Shown here: positions 1 to 5,887 of the stretch, piece by piece
How positions within the stretch are numbered: position 1 is the stretch's first letter
How the letters are laid out: every line of letters starts with the position of its first letter
Origin: Marvinbryantia sp.
GTDB lineage: Bacteria; Bacillota; Clostridia; Lachnospirales; Lachnospiraceae
Reading direction: 5' to 3'
Length of the DNA: 7,350 nt
Assembly (NCBI GenBank): GCA_016297895.1
Contig: JAEDFS010000073.1
Location: forward strand, 1 to 7,350
Notes under the pieces: model-generated
Databases searched by the model: none
The model's input: the letters and a program-made list of their open reading frames with translations, nothing else
What the model was told of the DNA's origin: nothing
Program-made: the position numbers and the translations under genes

Positions 1-527
1 CGGAGACGGAATATACCGAGACCGAGTATGTACCGGAGACAGAATACACCGAGACTGAGTATATACCGGAGACGGAATATGTTGAGACGGAGTACACAGA
101 AGAATATGTGGAAGCCTCTGAGGATGACAGCTACGATGATGGCCTGACGGGTGATGAATACATTGATCCGGAGACAGAGAGTACAGGTGCAGAGGCAAGC
201 GGAGATGACGTGGATCTTCTGGCAGCATTGATCTACTGCGAAGCCGGCAACCAGAGCATGGAAGGAAAAATCGCAGTGGGCCAGGTCGTTATGAACCGTG
301 TGGCAAGCGGATCCTTTGCAAATACCATTCGAGACGTGATCTATGAAAGCGGACAGTTTACACCGGCATCTTCCGGATGGCTGGATTCCGTGATCGGAAG
401 CGCACCAAGCGATTGCTATGATGCGGCATTGGCTGCATTAAACGGAGAAGGAAGCGTTCCGGGATGTCTGTACTTTAACGCAGGAAGCGGAAAAGGAGTA
501 CAGATCGGAGATCATCAGTTCTATTAA
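1..527 (+). CDS. SleB-type cell wall hydrolase, C-terminal part (5' end outside window)
   Basis: This is the end of an extracytoplasmic peptidoglycan hydrolase of the SleB/Hydrolase_2 family, whose best known members are spore-cortex lytic enzymes. The frame is open from base 3 with no stop, so the gene starts upstream; a GTG at 108 lies inside the open frame and is not a convincing start. Of 174 visible residues, about 1-35 are a Glu/Thr/Tyr repeat, 36-68 an acidic linker, and about 69-174 the catalytic domain. The domain shows the family pattern LLAALIYCEAGNQ, EGKIAVGQVVMNRV, a GQFTP segment, LYFNAGSG and a terminal IGDHQFY. The Glu of IYCEAG (visible residue 80) matches the conserved, presumed catalytic Glu. 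An acidic linker before a C-terminal hydrolase domain suggests a secreted or wall-associated enzyme, but any signal peptide or binding domain is out of view. A role in spore germination or in vegetative wall turnover cannot be separated here. Confidence 0.9.
   Translation, partial: ETEYTETEYVPETEYTETEYIPETEYVETEYTEEYVEASEDDSYDDGLTGDEYIDPETESTGAEASGDDVDLLAALIYCEAGNQSMEGKIAVGQVVMNRVASGSFANTIRDVIYESGQFTPASSGWLDSVIGSAPSDCYDAALAALNGEGSVPGCLYFNAGSGKGVQIGDHQFY
3..101 (+). repeat. Three tandem 33-bp units coding an ETEY-rich linker
   Basis: Units at 3-35, 36-68 and 69-101 each code 11 residues: ETEYTETEYVP, ETEYTETEYIP and ETEYVETEYTE. Units 1 and 2 differ at 4 of 33 bases, three of them silent and one Val to Ile. 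Unit 3 has drifted more (about 10 differences from unit 1). Each unit is itself two ETEY half-units. The frame is kept and the repeat probably continues left of the window. It encodes an acidic, Tyr-rich and probably disordered spacer before the hydrolase domain. Confidence 0.85.
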
Positions 528-554
528 TGCCAACAACCAACCAATTAACCATAT

Positions 555-598
555 TACAAGAAAAGGAATCCTGCCTGTGCAGGGTTCTTTTTCTTGTA
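555..598 (+). terminator. Rho-independent terminator of the hydrolase gene
   Basis: Arms 555-574 and 579-598 pair over 20 bases with only two G-U wobbles, around a 4-base loop (CTGT, 575-578). The loop-proximal part is G+C-rich and the 3' arm contains a T-rich run (586-595) mirrored by an A-rich 5' arm. It lies 28 bases after the hydrolase stop codon. The fold was found by eye; no folding energy was computed. Confidence 0.88.
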
Positions 599-622
599 CA
601 TTTTTGCATTCTCTGCTATACT
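594..622 (+). promoter_or_regulatory. Probable sigma-A promoter for the nfeD operon, extended -10
   Basis: A TATACT -10 box at 617-622 is preceded by TGC (614-616), an extended -10 element. A weak -35 (TTGTAC, 594-599, three of six consensus bases) lies 17 bases upstream. The predicted start near 629 gives a leader of about 35 bases before the nfeD ATG. The -35 lies in the 3' arm of the preceding terminator. The TG motif would make up for the poor -35. Confidence 0.6.
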
Positions 623-650
623 GAGGAAAATAATGCATGCTTCCATGGGA

Positions 651-657
651 AAGGAGG
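651..657 (+). promoter_or_regulatory. Ribosome binding site that sets the nfeD start
   Basis: AAGGAGG is near-perfect and ends 6 bases before the ATG at 664. It lies inside the reading frame extended to the ATG at 637, which has no comparable site and would add nine unlikely residues, so 664 is chosen. Confidence 0.85.
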
Positions 658-663
658 AATACT

Positions 664-1104
664 ATGGAGATCGAGCCATATTACTGGCTGATAGCATTTG
701 TAATACTGCTGTTGATCGAGGCTGTGACCATGGGCCTTACCACGATCTGGTTTGCCGGAGGCACCATAGCCGGATTTGCTGCAAATCTTCTGGGAGGAAA
801 TATCTGGATACAGATCGGAGCTTTTCTTGCGGTATCCTTTCTGCTTCTGGTCTTTACCCGCCCCTTTGCAGTAAAATACATCAACAAAGACCGGGTAAAA
901 ACAAATGTGGATGAGCTTGCCGGGAAAATTGCAGTCGTGACGGAGGAGATTGATAATCTCCGTGCATGCGGGAAAGTTCAGCTGAAAGGAATGGAGTGGA
1001 CTGCAAGGGCAGTAGAAAAGGAAACTGTCATTCCCAAAGGAGAGACAGTCGAGGTGCTGTCAGTCGAGGGCGTGAAACTGATCGTAAAAAGAAAAAGTGT
1101 ATAG
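664..1104 (+). CDS. NfeD-like membrane protein (short form, OB-fold C-terminus)
   Basis: This 146-residue membrane protein belongs to the short NfeD class, which accompanies SPFH/band-7 proteins in bacteria and archaea. Hydrophobic segments lie at about residues 5-23, 27-44 and 47-65. After a charged stretch (70-82) comes a cytoplasmic beta-rich OB-fold domain at about 83-146. It carries the usual family landmarks: LAGKIAVVTEE, GKVQLKGMEWTA, IPKGETVEVLSVEG and a final basic strand. The protease domain of long NfeD proteins is absent. The next gene, 30 bases on, codes the SPFH partner, as in the E. coli ybbJ-qmcA pair. Family members are thought to help organise or stabilise SPFH complexes in the membrane; the exact function here is inferred from that pairing. 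Confidence 0.88.
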   Translation: MEIEPYYWLIAFVILLLIEAVTMGLTTIWFAGGTIAGFAANLLGGNIWIQIGAFLAVSFLLLVFTRPFAVKYINKDRVKTNVDELAGKIAVVTEEIDNLRACGKVQLKGMEWTARAVEKETVIPKGETVEVLSVEGVKLIVKRKSV

Positions 1105-1115
1105 AGCATGAAATG

Positions 1116-1124
1116 AAAAAGGAG
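1116..1124 (+). promoter_or_regulatory. Ribosome binding site of the SPFH gene
   Basis: AAAAAGGAG ends 10 bases before the ATG at 1135. A GTG at 1126, three codons upstream in frame, almost abuts this purine run and would leave no spacing, so the ATG is preferred. Confidence 0.65.
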
Positions 1125-1134
1125 AGTGGAGAAT

Positions 1135-2061
1135 ATGGAAGGTTTTATTGCAATGATTCCGTTGATCGTAATTGTGTTATTGATACTGGCATCCTGTATC
1201 AAGGTAGTTCCTCAGGCACAGGCGATGGTCATTGAACGCCTGGGCGGATATCAGGCAACCTGGGGAGTTGGTATTCATTTTAAACTTCCGGTGATCGACA
1301 GAGTGGCAAAGAGAGTGCTGCTGAAGGAGCAGGTAGTGGACTTCGCACCTCAGCCGGTTATCACAAAAGATAATGTTACCATGCAGATCGATACGGTAGT
1401 ATTTTTCCAGATCACAGATCCGAAGCTGTATGCTTACGGAGTAGAGAATCCGATCATGGCTATCGAAAATCTGACTGCTACTACGCTTCGAAACATCATC
1501 GGTGATATGGAACTGGATGAGACGCTGACTTCCAGAGAGACGATCAATACCAAGATGCGTGCGTCCCTGGATATTGCAACGGACCCCTGGGGAATCAAGG
1601 TGAATCGCGTGGAGTTAAAGAATATCATTCCGCCGGCAGCCATTCAGGAAGCCATGGAAAAACAGATGAAAGCAGAACGTGAAAGACGTGAGACGATTCT
1701 GGTGGCAGAAGGAGAAAAGAAGTCTGCGATCCTGAAGGCAGAAGGTAAGAAAGAGGCAATCATTCTGGATGCAGAAGCGGAAAAACAGTCTGCCATCCTG
1801 AAAGCGGAAGCACAGAAGGAAAAGATGATCCGTGAGGCAGAAGGCCAGGCGGAGGCGATTCTTAAGGTGCAGCAGGCAAATGCAGACGGAATCCGTTTCC
1901 TGAAGGAAGCAGGGGCAGATGCCAGTGTTCTGGCGTTAAAGAGCTTTGAAGCTATGACAAGAGTGGCAGATGGCCAGGCAACCAAGATCATCATTCCATC
2001 TGAAATGCAGAATATGGCGGGAATGATCAAGGCAGCAGCAGAGATCGCAAAAGAGTCATAG
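1135..2061 (+). CDS. SPFH/band-7 (stomatin/QmcA-like) membrane protein
   Basis: This 308-residue protein of the stomatin/prohibitin/flotillin/HflK superfamily should form large ring or cage oligomers at the inner face of the membrane. Residues 4-22 form one N-terminal hydrophobic anchor. The SPFH domain spans about 23-180, with the QAQAMVIERLGGY opening, VDFAPQPVITKDN, FQITDPKLYAYGVENP and the WGIKVNRVELKNIIPP end. Residues 180-247 are a charged Ala/Glu/Lys coiled coil built from 11-residue repeats, followed by a conserved tail (ADASVLALKSFEAM, ATKIIIPSEMQNM). Length and order match paraslipin/QmcA-type proteins rather than the longer flotillins. With the NfeD gene just upstream it forms the classic two-gene unit, probably linked to membrane microdomains or membrane protein quality control; the cargo cannot be told from sequence. 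Downstream argF follows after 33 bases, so the genes are probably co-transcribed. Confidence 0.93.
   Translation: MEGFIAMIPLIVIVLLILASCIKVVPQAQAMVIERLGGYQATWGVGIHFKLPVIDRVAKRVLLKEQVVDFAPQPVITKDNVTMQIDTVVFFQITDPKLYAYGVENPIMAIENLTATTLRNIIGDMELDETLTSRETINTKMRASLDIATDPWGIKVNRVELKNIIPPAAIQEAMEKQMKAERERRETILVAEGEKKSAILKAEGKKEAIILDAEAEKQSAILKAEAQKEKMIREAEGQAEAILKVQQANADGIRFLKEAGADASVLALKSFEAMTRVADGQATKIIIPSEMQNMAGMIKAAAEIAKES
1711..1875 (+). repeat. Five 11-residue (33-bp) coiled-coil repeats in the SPFH protein
   Basis: Residues 193-247 divide into GEKKSAILKAE, GKKEAIILDAE, AEKQSAILKAE, AQKEKMIREAE and the weaker GQAEAILKVQQ. Units 1-2 and 3-4 also form a 22-residue duplication with 14 identities. 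The 11-residue period is the hendecad pattern of nearly straight coiled coils, as found in walls of SPFH cages. This is a protein-level repeat within the gene, not a mobile or recent DNA repeat. Confidence 0.8.
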
Positions 2062-2094
2062 AAAGAGAAGAAAACGAGGAGAGGAAAAGACATC

Positions 2095-3087
2095 ATGGTA
2101 AACTTAAAAGGAAGAGACTTTTTAACACTGAAGGATTTCTCACAGGAGGAAATCCGGTATCTGCTTGATCTGGCAGCAGAACTGAAAGAAAAGAAAAAGC
2201 AGGGAGTGCCGGTGGATACTCTGAGAGGAAAAAATGTGGCGTTGATTTTTGAAAAGACCAGCACAAGAACCCGTTGTTCTTTTGAAGTGGCAGCTCATGA
2301 TCTGGGAATGGGCACCACTTATCTGGATCCGAAGAGCTCACAGATCGGAAAGAAAGAAAGTATCGAAGATACAGCAAAGGTTCTTGGCAGTATGTTTGAG
2401 GGAATCGAGTACCGCGGATATGGTCAGGAAATCGTGGAAGAACTGGCAAGACATGCAGATGTGCCGGTGTGGAACGGGCTGACCAATGAGTATCATCCAA
2501 CGCAGATGCTGGCAGATATGCAGACGATTCTGGAAAACTTCGGTACCTTAAAAGGAATCAAACTGGTTTACATGGGAGATGCCCGCTATAACATGGGAAA
2601 TTCCTATATGATCGCCTGTGCGAAGATGGGAATGGATTTTGTGGCATGTGCTCCGAAGAAATATTTCCCGGATCAGGCACTGGTAGATCAGTGCCTGGAA
2701 TATGCAAAAGAATCCGGTGCCACCATTACTCTGACGGAAGACGTGATGGAAGGAACAAAAGATGCAGATGTCATCTGCACGGATGTCTGGGTTTCCATGG
2801 GAGAGCCGGATGAAGTGTGGGAAGAGAGAATCCATGATCTGACTCCTTATAAAGTAACAAAAGAAGTCATGGCAAACGGCAAGAGAGGAGCGATTTTCCT
2901 TCACTGTCTGCCATCCTTCCATGATCTGAAGACACAGATCGGGGAGGAAATGGGAAAACGGTTCGGTCTGACAGAGATGGAAGTGACCGACGAAGTGTTC
3001 CGCAGCGAACAGTCAAAGGTGTTCCAGGAAGCGGAAAACAGAATGCATACCATCAAAGCAGTGATGGCTGCAACTTTGGGAGCGTAA
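2095..3087 (+). CDS. argF: Ornithine carbamoyltransferase
   Basis: This cytoplasmic enzyme joins carbamoyl phosphate and ornithine to give citrulline and phosphate; it serves arginine synthesis, or arginine breakdown when run in reverse. The 330 residues are complete and of usual length. The carbamoyl-phosphate loop STRTR is at 56-60, HPTQ at 134-137, the ornithine loop DVWVSMG at 230-236 and the catalytic-Cys motif HCLP at 270-273. The start is supported by GAGGAGAGG (2076-2084) ten bases before the ATG. The sequence resembles the longer ArgI/ArcB-type enzymes. Neither arginine synthesis genes nor arcA/arcC are adjacent, so anabolic or catabolic use cannot be settled; argF is the default symbol and arcB the alternative. 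The gene follows the SPFH gene by 33 bases and precedes birA by 9. Confidence 0.95.
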   Translation: MVNLKGRDFLTLKDFSQEEIRYLLDLAAELKEKKKQGVPVDTLRGKNVALIFEKTSTRTRCSFEVAAHDLGMGTTYLDPKSSQIGKKESIEDTAKVLGSMFEGIEYRGYGQEIVEELARHADVPVWNGLTNEYHPTQMLADMQTILENFGTLKGIKLVYMGDARYNMGNSYMIACAKMGMDFVACAPKKYFPDQALVDQCLEYAKESGATITLTEDVMEGTKDADVICTDVWVSMGEPDEVWEERIHDLTPYKVTKEVMANGKRGAIFLHCLPSFHDLKTQIGEEMGKRFGLTEMEVTDEVFRSEQSKVFQEAENRMHTIKAVMAATLGA

Positions 3088-3096
3088 TGTCGGGTG

Positions 3097-3897
3097 ATGG
3101 AACAGGAGATTTTAAAGACCCTGTCACAAATGAATGTGAAATGGGCAGGGAAACATGTAGTTTATCTGGATACTGTGGACTCCACCAATGAATATGCCAA
3201 AAAACTGGCCAGGGACGGTGGAGTCCATGGTCTGCTTGTTACGGCGGATTATCAGTCGGGAGGAAAGGGCAGAAGAGGACGAAGCTGGGTGACACCCCCG
3301 GGAACAGCCATTGCCATGAGTCTGATCTTAAGACCGGATCTTGCACCGGACCGGGCATCGATGCTGACCCTTGCGGCAGGTCTTGCAGTGGCGGAAGCTA
3401 TCCGGAAGGTGACAGGGCTGCCGGCCATGCTGAAATGGCCCAATGATGTGGTCGTAAATGGAAAAAAAGTGACCGGAATCCTCACAGAACTCTCCATGAA
3501 AGAGGGAGAGATCGATTATGTGGTGATAGGGATCGGGATCAATGTAAATCTGGCGGAGTTTCCGGAGGAACTAAAGGGTACCGCCACCTCCCTTCTGCTG
3601 GAGACGGGGAAACCCGTAGACCGTACAGCCGTCATCTGCGGAGTGATGAAAGAATTTGAGACCTGCTATGAGCGCTTTATGGAATATGGAAACCTCTGCG
3701 GTATCAGACAGGATTATGAAAAGATCCTGGCCAATAAGGATCAGGCGGTGCGGGTATTAGAACCCGGAAATGAATATACCGGAGTGGCAAGAGGAATCGA
3801 TGATCTGGGCCAGCTTCTGGTGGAAAAAGAGGACGGCACGCAGACAAAGGTATTTGCCGGAGAGGTATCTGTGCGGGGAATCTACCGATATGTGTGA
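3097..3897 (+). CDS. birA: Biotin--[acetyl-CoA-carboxylase] ligase, monofunctional
   Basis: This enzyme makes biotinyl-AMP and transfers biotin to the lysine of biotin carboxyl carrier domains. Its 266 residues show DSTNEYA near 28-34, the biotin/ATP loop GKGRRGRSW (56-64), KWPND (113-117), KVTGIL (124-129) and GIGINV (145-150). A small SH3-like C-terminal domain (about 215-262) ends in AGEVSVR. The N-terminal winged-helix DNA-binding domain of E. coli and Bacillus BirA is missing: the catalytic core begins within about 25 residues of the start. The protein is therefore probably a pure ligase and not a biotin repressor. The start is uncertain by one codon, since GTG at 3094 directly precedes ATG at 3097 in frame. 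The only purine run is GGGAG at 3078-3082, inside the end of argF, so translation probably depends on coupling to argF, whose stop is 9 bases upstream. Confidence 0.92.
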   Translation: MEQEILKTLSQMNVKWAGKHVVYLDTVDSTNEYAKKLARDGGVHGLLVTADYQSGGKGRRGRSWVTPPGTAIAMSLILRPDLAPDRASMLTLAAGLAVAEAIRKVTGLPAMLKWPNDVVVNGKKVTGILTELSMKEGEIDYVVIGIGINVNLAEFPEELKGTATSLLLETGKPVDRTAVICGVMKEFETCYERFMEYGNLCGIRQDYEKILANKDQAVRVLEPGNEYTGVARGIDDLGQLLVEKEDGTQTKVFAGEVSVRGIYRYV

Positions 3898-3949
3898 TGC
3901 CGCCTGATAGATTTTGTCAGATAAAAAGCCGGAATAATAAGGAGAAGAC

Positions 3950-4282
3950 ATGTATCAGGAGAAAGTTGTGCTCTGCGGAGCCAGTGCGTATAATCAGAGA
4001 TTTTATCTGAACGAGGATTTTAGTGCGCTTCCGGAAAGTGTCCGGGATGAGCTGAAGATCATGTGTGTATTGTATGTACAGGATGTGGGAGGAATCCTCA
4101 CCCTGGAGTTTGACGAAGAAGGAAACCTGAATTTGCATACGGAAGCGGAAGAAAACGATTTCAGCTATGATGAGATCGGAAGTGTATTAAAGATTCGGGA
4201 GATCCAGAGAACGAAACGGGAACTTCTGGAATCTCTGGAATTGTTTTACCGGGTATTTTTTCTGCAGGAGAAGACAGAATGA
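3950..4282 (+). CDS. Small acidic protein, likely DUF6145 family, function unknown
   Basis: This is a complete 110-residue cytoplasmic protein with no signal or membrane segment. The N-terminal part (YQEKVVLCGASAYNQRFY) and the centre (LPESVRDELKIMCVLYVQDVGGILTLEFDEEGNL) fit, from memory, the Clostridia-specific DUF6145 family; this is recognition and not a search result. The C-terminal third (about 74-105) is probably helical and charged, with DEIGSVLKIREI and ELLESLELFYRV. AAGGAG at 3939-3944 lies 5 bases before the ATG. Its stop overlaps the dusB start by four bases (ATGA, 4279-4282), so the two proteins are probably made in a coupled way. No catalytic motif is visible. A link to DusB or to tRNA handling is only a guess from position. 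Confidence 0.8.
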   Translation: MYQEKVVLCGASAYNQRFYLNEDFSALPESVRDELKIMCVLYVQDVGGILTLEFDEEGNLNLHTEAEENDFSYDEIGSVLKIREIQRTKRELLESLELFYRVFFLQEKTE

Positions 4283-5250
4283 ATTTGAAGATTGGAAATG
4301 TGACCCTGGAAAATCCATATGTTCTGGCCCCGATGGCAGGTGTAACGGACCTGCCTTTTCGTTTGCTGTGCAAAGAAATGGGAGCGGGACTGATCTGTAT
4401 GGAAATGGTCAGTGCAAAAGCTATCTCCTTCCACAATAAAAATACAGAGGAACTGATGCGAATAGAAGAAAGTGAGCATCCTGTTTCTCTGCAGCTCTTC
4501 GGGAGTGATCCGGATCTGATCAGTGAGATGGCAAAGCAGATCGAGGAACGTCCATTTGATATCCTGGATCTGAACATGGGGTGCCCTGTGCCCAAGGTCG
4601 TCAATAACGGAGAGGGCTCGGCACTGATGAAGAATCCGAAGCTTGCAGAAGAAATTGTGAGAAAGACGGCAAAAGCCATTCAAAAGCCCGTGACGGTAAA
4701 GATCCGGAAAGGCTTTGATGAAGGCCATGTGAATGCGGTGGAGATGGCAAAAAGAATCGAGGATGCAGGAGCAGCAGCGATTGCCGTTCACGGAAGAACC
4801 AGGGAGCAGTATTATGCGGGAAAAGCAGACTGGGATATCATCCGTCAGGTCAAGGAGGCCGTGTCTATACCGGTCATTGGAAACGGAGATGTGGACGGGC
4901 CTTTGGCGGCGAAGGAAATGTTTCAGGAGACCGGATGTGACGGAATCATGATCGGCCGGGCCAGCAGGGGAAATCCGTGGATATTTCAGAGCCTTTTGGA
5001 ATATGATAAGACAGGCAGAATGGTGGGGCGTCCGGACAGAGAAGAAGTGCGTGAGATGATCTTACGGCATGCCAGACTTCAGTTTCAATATAAGGGAGCT
5101 TATACCGGAATCCGTGAGATGCGAAAGCATGTGGCCTGGTACACTGCAGGCTATCCGCACAGCGCAGCTCTTCGCAGACGGGTGAATGAGATCGAAACGA
5201 TGGAACAGCTCGAAGAAATGCTGAATCTCTTGACAATATCCGACGTGTGA
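4279..5250 (+). CDS. dusB: tRNA-dihydrouridine synthase DusB
   Basis: This FMN enzyme reduces specific uridines in the tRNA D-loop to dihydrouridine using NADPH. The 323 residues form a complete Dus protein: an N-terminal TIM barrel with APMAGVTDLPFR (17-28), the active-site segment LNMGCPVPKVVNNGEGSALM (98-117) with catalytic Cys102, Lys141 in VTVKIRKG, His171 in VHGRT, and the FMN-phosphate region IGNGDV (200-205) and GIMIGRASRGNPWIF (222-236). A helical tRNA-binding domain follows from about 245. The spacing fits the DusB/YhdG group common in Gram-positives. AGGAG (4266-4270) lies 8 bases before the ATG. The start overlaps the stop of the preceding small gene. The last codons carry the -35 box of the greA promoter. 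Confidence 0.95.
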   Translation: MNLKIGNVTLENPYVLAPMAGVTDLPFRLLCKEMGAGLICMEMVSAKAISFHNKNTEELMRIEESEHPVSLQLFGSDPDLISEMAKQIEERPFDILDLNMGCPVPKVVNNGEGSALMKNPKLAEEIVRKTAKAIQKPVTVKIRKGFDEGHVNAVEMAKRIEDAGAAAIAVHGRTREQYYAGKADWDIIRQVKEAVSIPVIGNGDVDGPLAAKEMFQETGCDGIMIGRASRGNPWIFQSLLEYDKTGRMVGRPDREEVREMILRHARLQFQYKGAYTGIREMRKHVAWYTAGYPHSAALRRRVNEIETMEQLEEMLNLLTISDV

Positions 5251-5258
5251 TATATAAT
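5230..5258 (+). promoter_or_regulatory. Consensus sigma-A promoter for greA-lysS
   Basis: TTGACA at 5230-5235 and TATAAT at 5253-5258 are both perfect, with the optimal 17-base spacing. The -35 lies within the last codons of dusB and the -10 begins two bases after its TGA (5248-5250). The predicted start near 5265 leaves a leader of about 72 bases before the greA ATG. No operator-like palindrome is obvious next to it, so expression is probably strong and constitutive. Confidence 0.9.
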
Positions 5259-5336
5259 ATTCTGACTGTTTTAGATAGTATGTCCTTTGGGAATACCGAT
5301 GGAATCAATGTTTATTGGGAAAGGTGTAAGATTATT

Positions 5337-5816
5337 ATGGAAGCAAAAAAGAATTTACTGACCTATGCAGGTCTGCGGGCACTGGAAGATGAAATGCATG
5401 ATTTAAAGGTAAACCGCAGAAAAGAGGTTGCCGCTAAGATAAAAGAAGCAAGAGAACAGGGAGACCTGTCTGAGAATGCAGAATATGATGCAGCAAAAGA
5501 CGAACAGCGTGATATTGAAGCGAGAATTGAGGAAATCGAGAAAATTCTCAAAAATGCAGAAGTAGTAGTTGAAGACGAGGTGGATCTGGATAAGATCAAT
5601 GTGGGATGCACCGTGAAATTATATGATGAAGAATTCGAAGAGGAGATTGAATATAAGATCGTTGGTTCCACAGAGGCCAACAGCCTGATGGGAAAGATTT
5701 CCAATGAATCTCCGGTAGGAAAAGCATTGATGGGTGCAAGGGTCGGAGACGAAGTGGCAGTAGAAACTCAGGTGGGAATCTGCAAATATAAAGTTCTGGG
5801 AATTCAGAGATCTTAA
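5337..5816 (+). CDS. greA: Transcription elongation factor GreA
   Basis: GreA enters the secondary channel of RNA polymerase and stimulates cleavage of backtracked transcripts so that stalled complexes can resume. The 159 residues match the family's usual length of about 158. Residues 1-75 form the antiparallel coiled coil, with the tip motif GDLSENAEYDAAK at 42-54 carrying the acidic residues (Asp43, Glu46) that hold the catalytic metal. The C-terminal FKBP-like domain runs from about 80, with VGSTEANSLMGKISNESPVGKAL at 109-131. The ATG at 5337 is preceded by AAAGGTG (5320-5326) with a 10-base gap. The frame is open back to a GTG at 5247, but that extension has no family similarity and overlaps the -10 region, so it is leader. 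lysS follows after 71 bases, a common pairing in Clostridia. Confidence 0.95.
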   Translation: MEAKKNLLTYAGLRALEDEMHDLKVNRRKEVAAKIKEAREQGDLSENAEYDAAKDEQRDIEARIEEIEKILKNAEVVVEDEVDLDKINVGCTVKLYDEEFEEEIEYKIVGSTEANSLMGKISNESPVGKALMGARVGDEVAVETQVGICKYKVLGIQRS

Positions 5817-5873
5817 GAGTAAATAGCAACTGAAAATACCATCGGAGTCAGCCGGGGTCAACAATGAGTGTGG

Positions 5874-5881
5874 AAAGGAAG
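5874..5881 (+). promoter_or_regulatory. Candidate ribosome binding site deciding the lysS start
   Basis: AAAGGAAG ends 6 bases before the GTG at 5888. The in-frame ATG at 5864 has only GGGG (5854-5857) upstream. If 5864 were the start, this purine run would have to code Glu-Arg-Lys in a tail not expected for the family. The GTG is preferred but not certain. Confidence 0.5.
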
Positions 5882-5887
5882 AACAAG

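Noticed and set aside
594..914. A + strand open frame starting in the terminator and overlapping nfeD
   Set aside because: It starts inside the hairpin and its translation has no family pattern, while the overlapping frame is a clear NfeD protein with a strong ribosome site.
1644..2264. A 206-codon open frame on the - strand opposite the SPFH and argF genes
   Set aside because: It crosses two well supported sense genes, is dominated by Ser/Phe/Ala from reversed coiled-coil codons, and has no family signal.
3898..3949. A possible promoter (TTGTCA at 3914-3919, TAATAA at 3935-3940) and weak hairpin between birA and the small gene
   Set aside because: The spacing is only 15 bases, the would-be -10 overlaps the ribosome site with a start almost at the ATG, and the hairpin has only a four-base stem without a T-run.
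5247..5336. A longer greA reading frame beginning at GTG 5247
   Set aside because: It would overlap the dusB stop and lie over the -10 box and predicted transcription start. The added 30 residues do not belong to GreA, which normally begins at the position of the 5337 ATG.
5817..5887. A T-box or lysine riboswitch ahead of lysS
   Set aside because: The gap is 71 bases, far too short for either element, and no terminator/antiterminator pair was seen.
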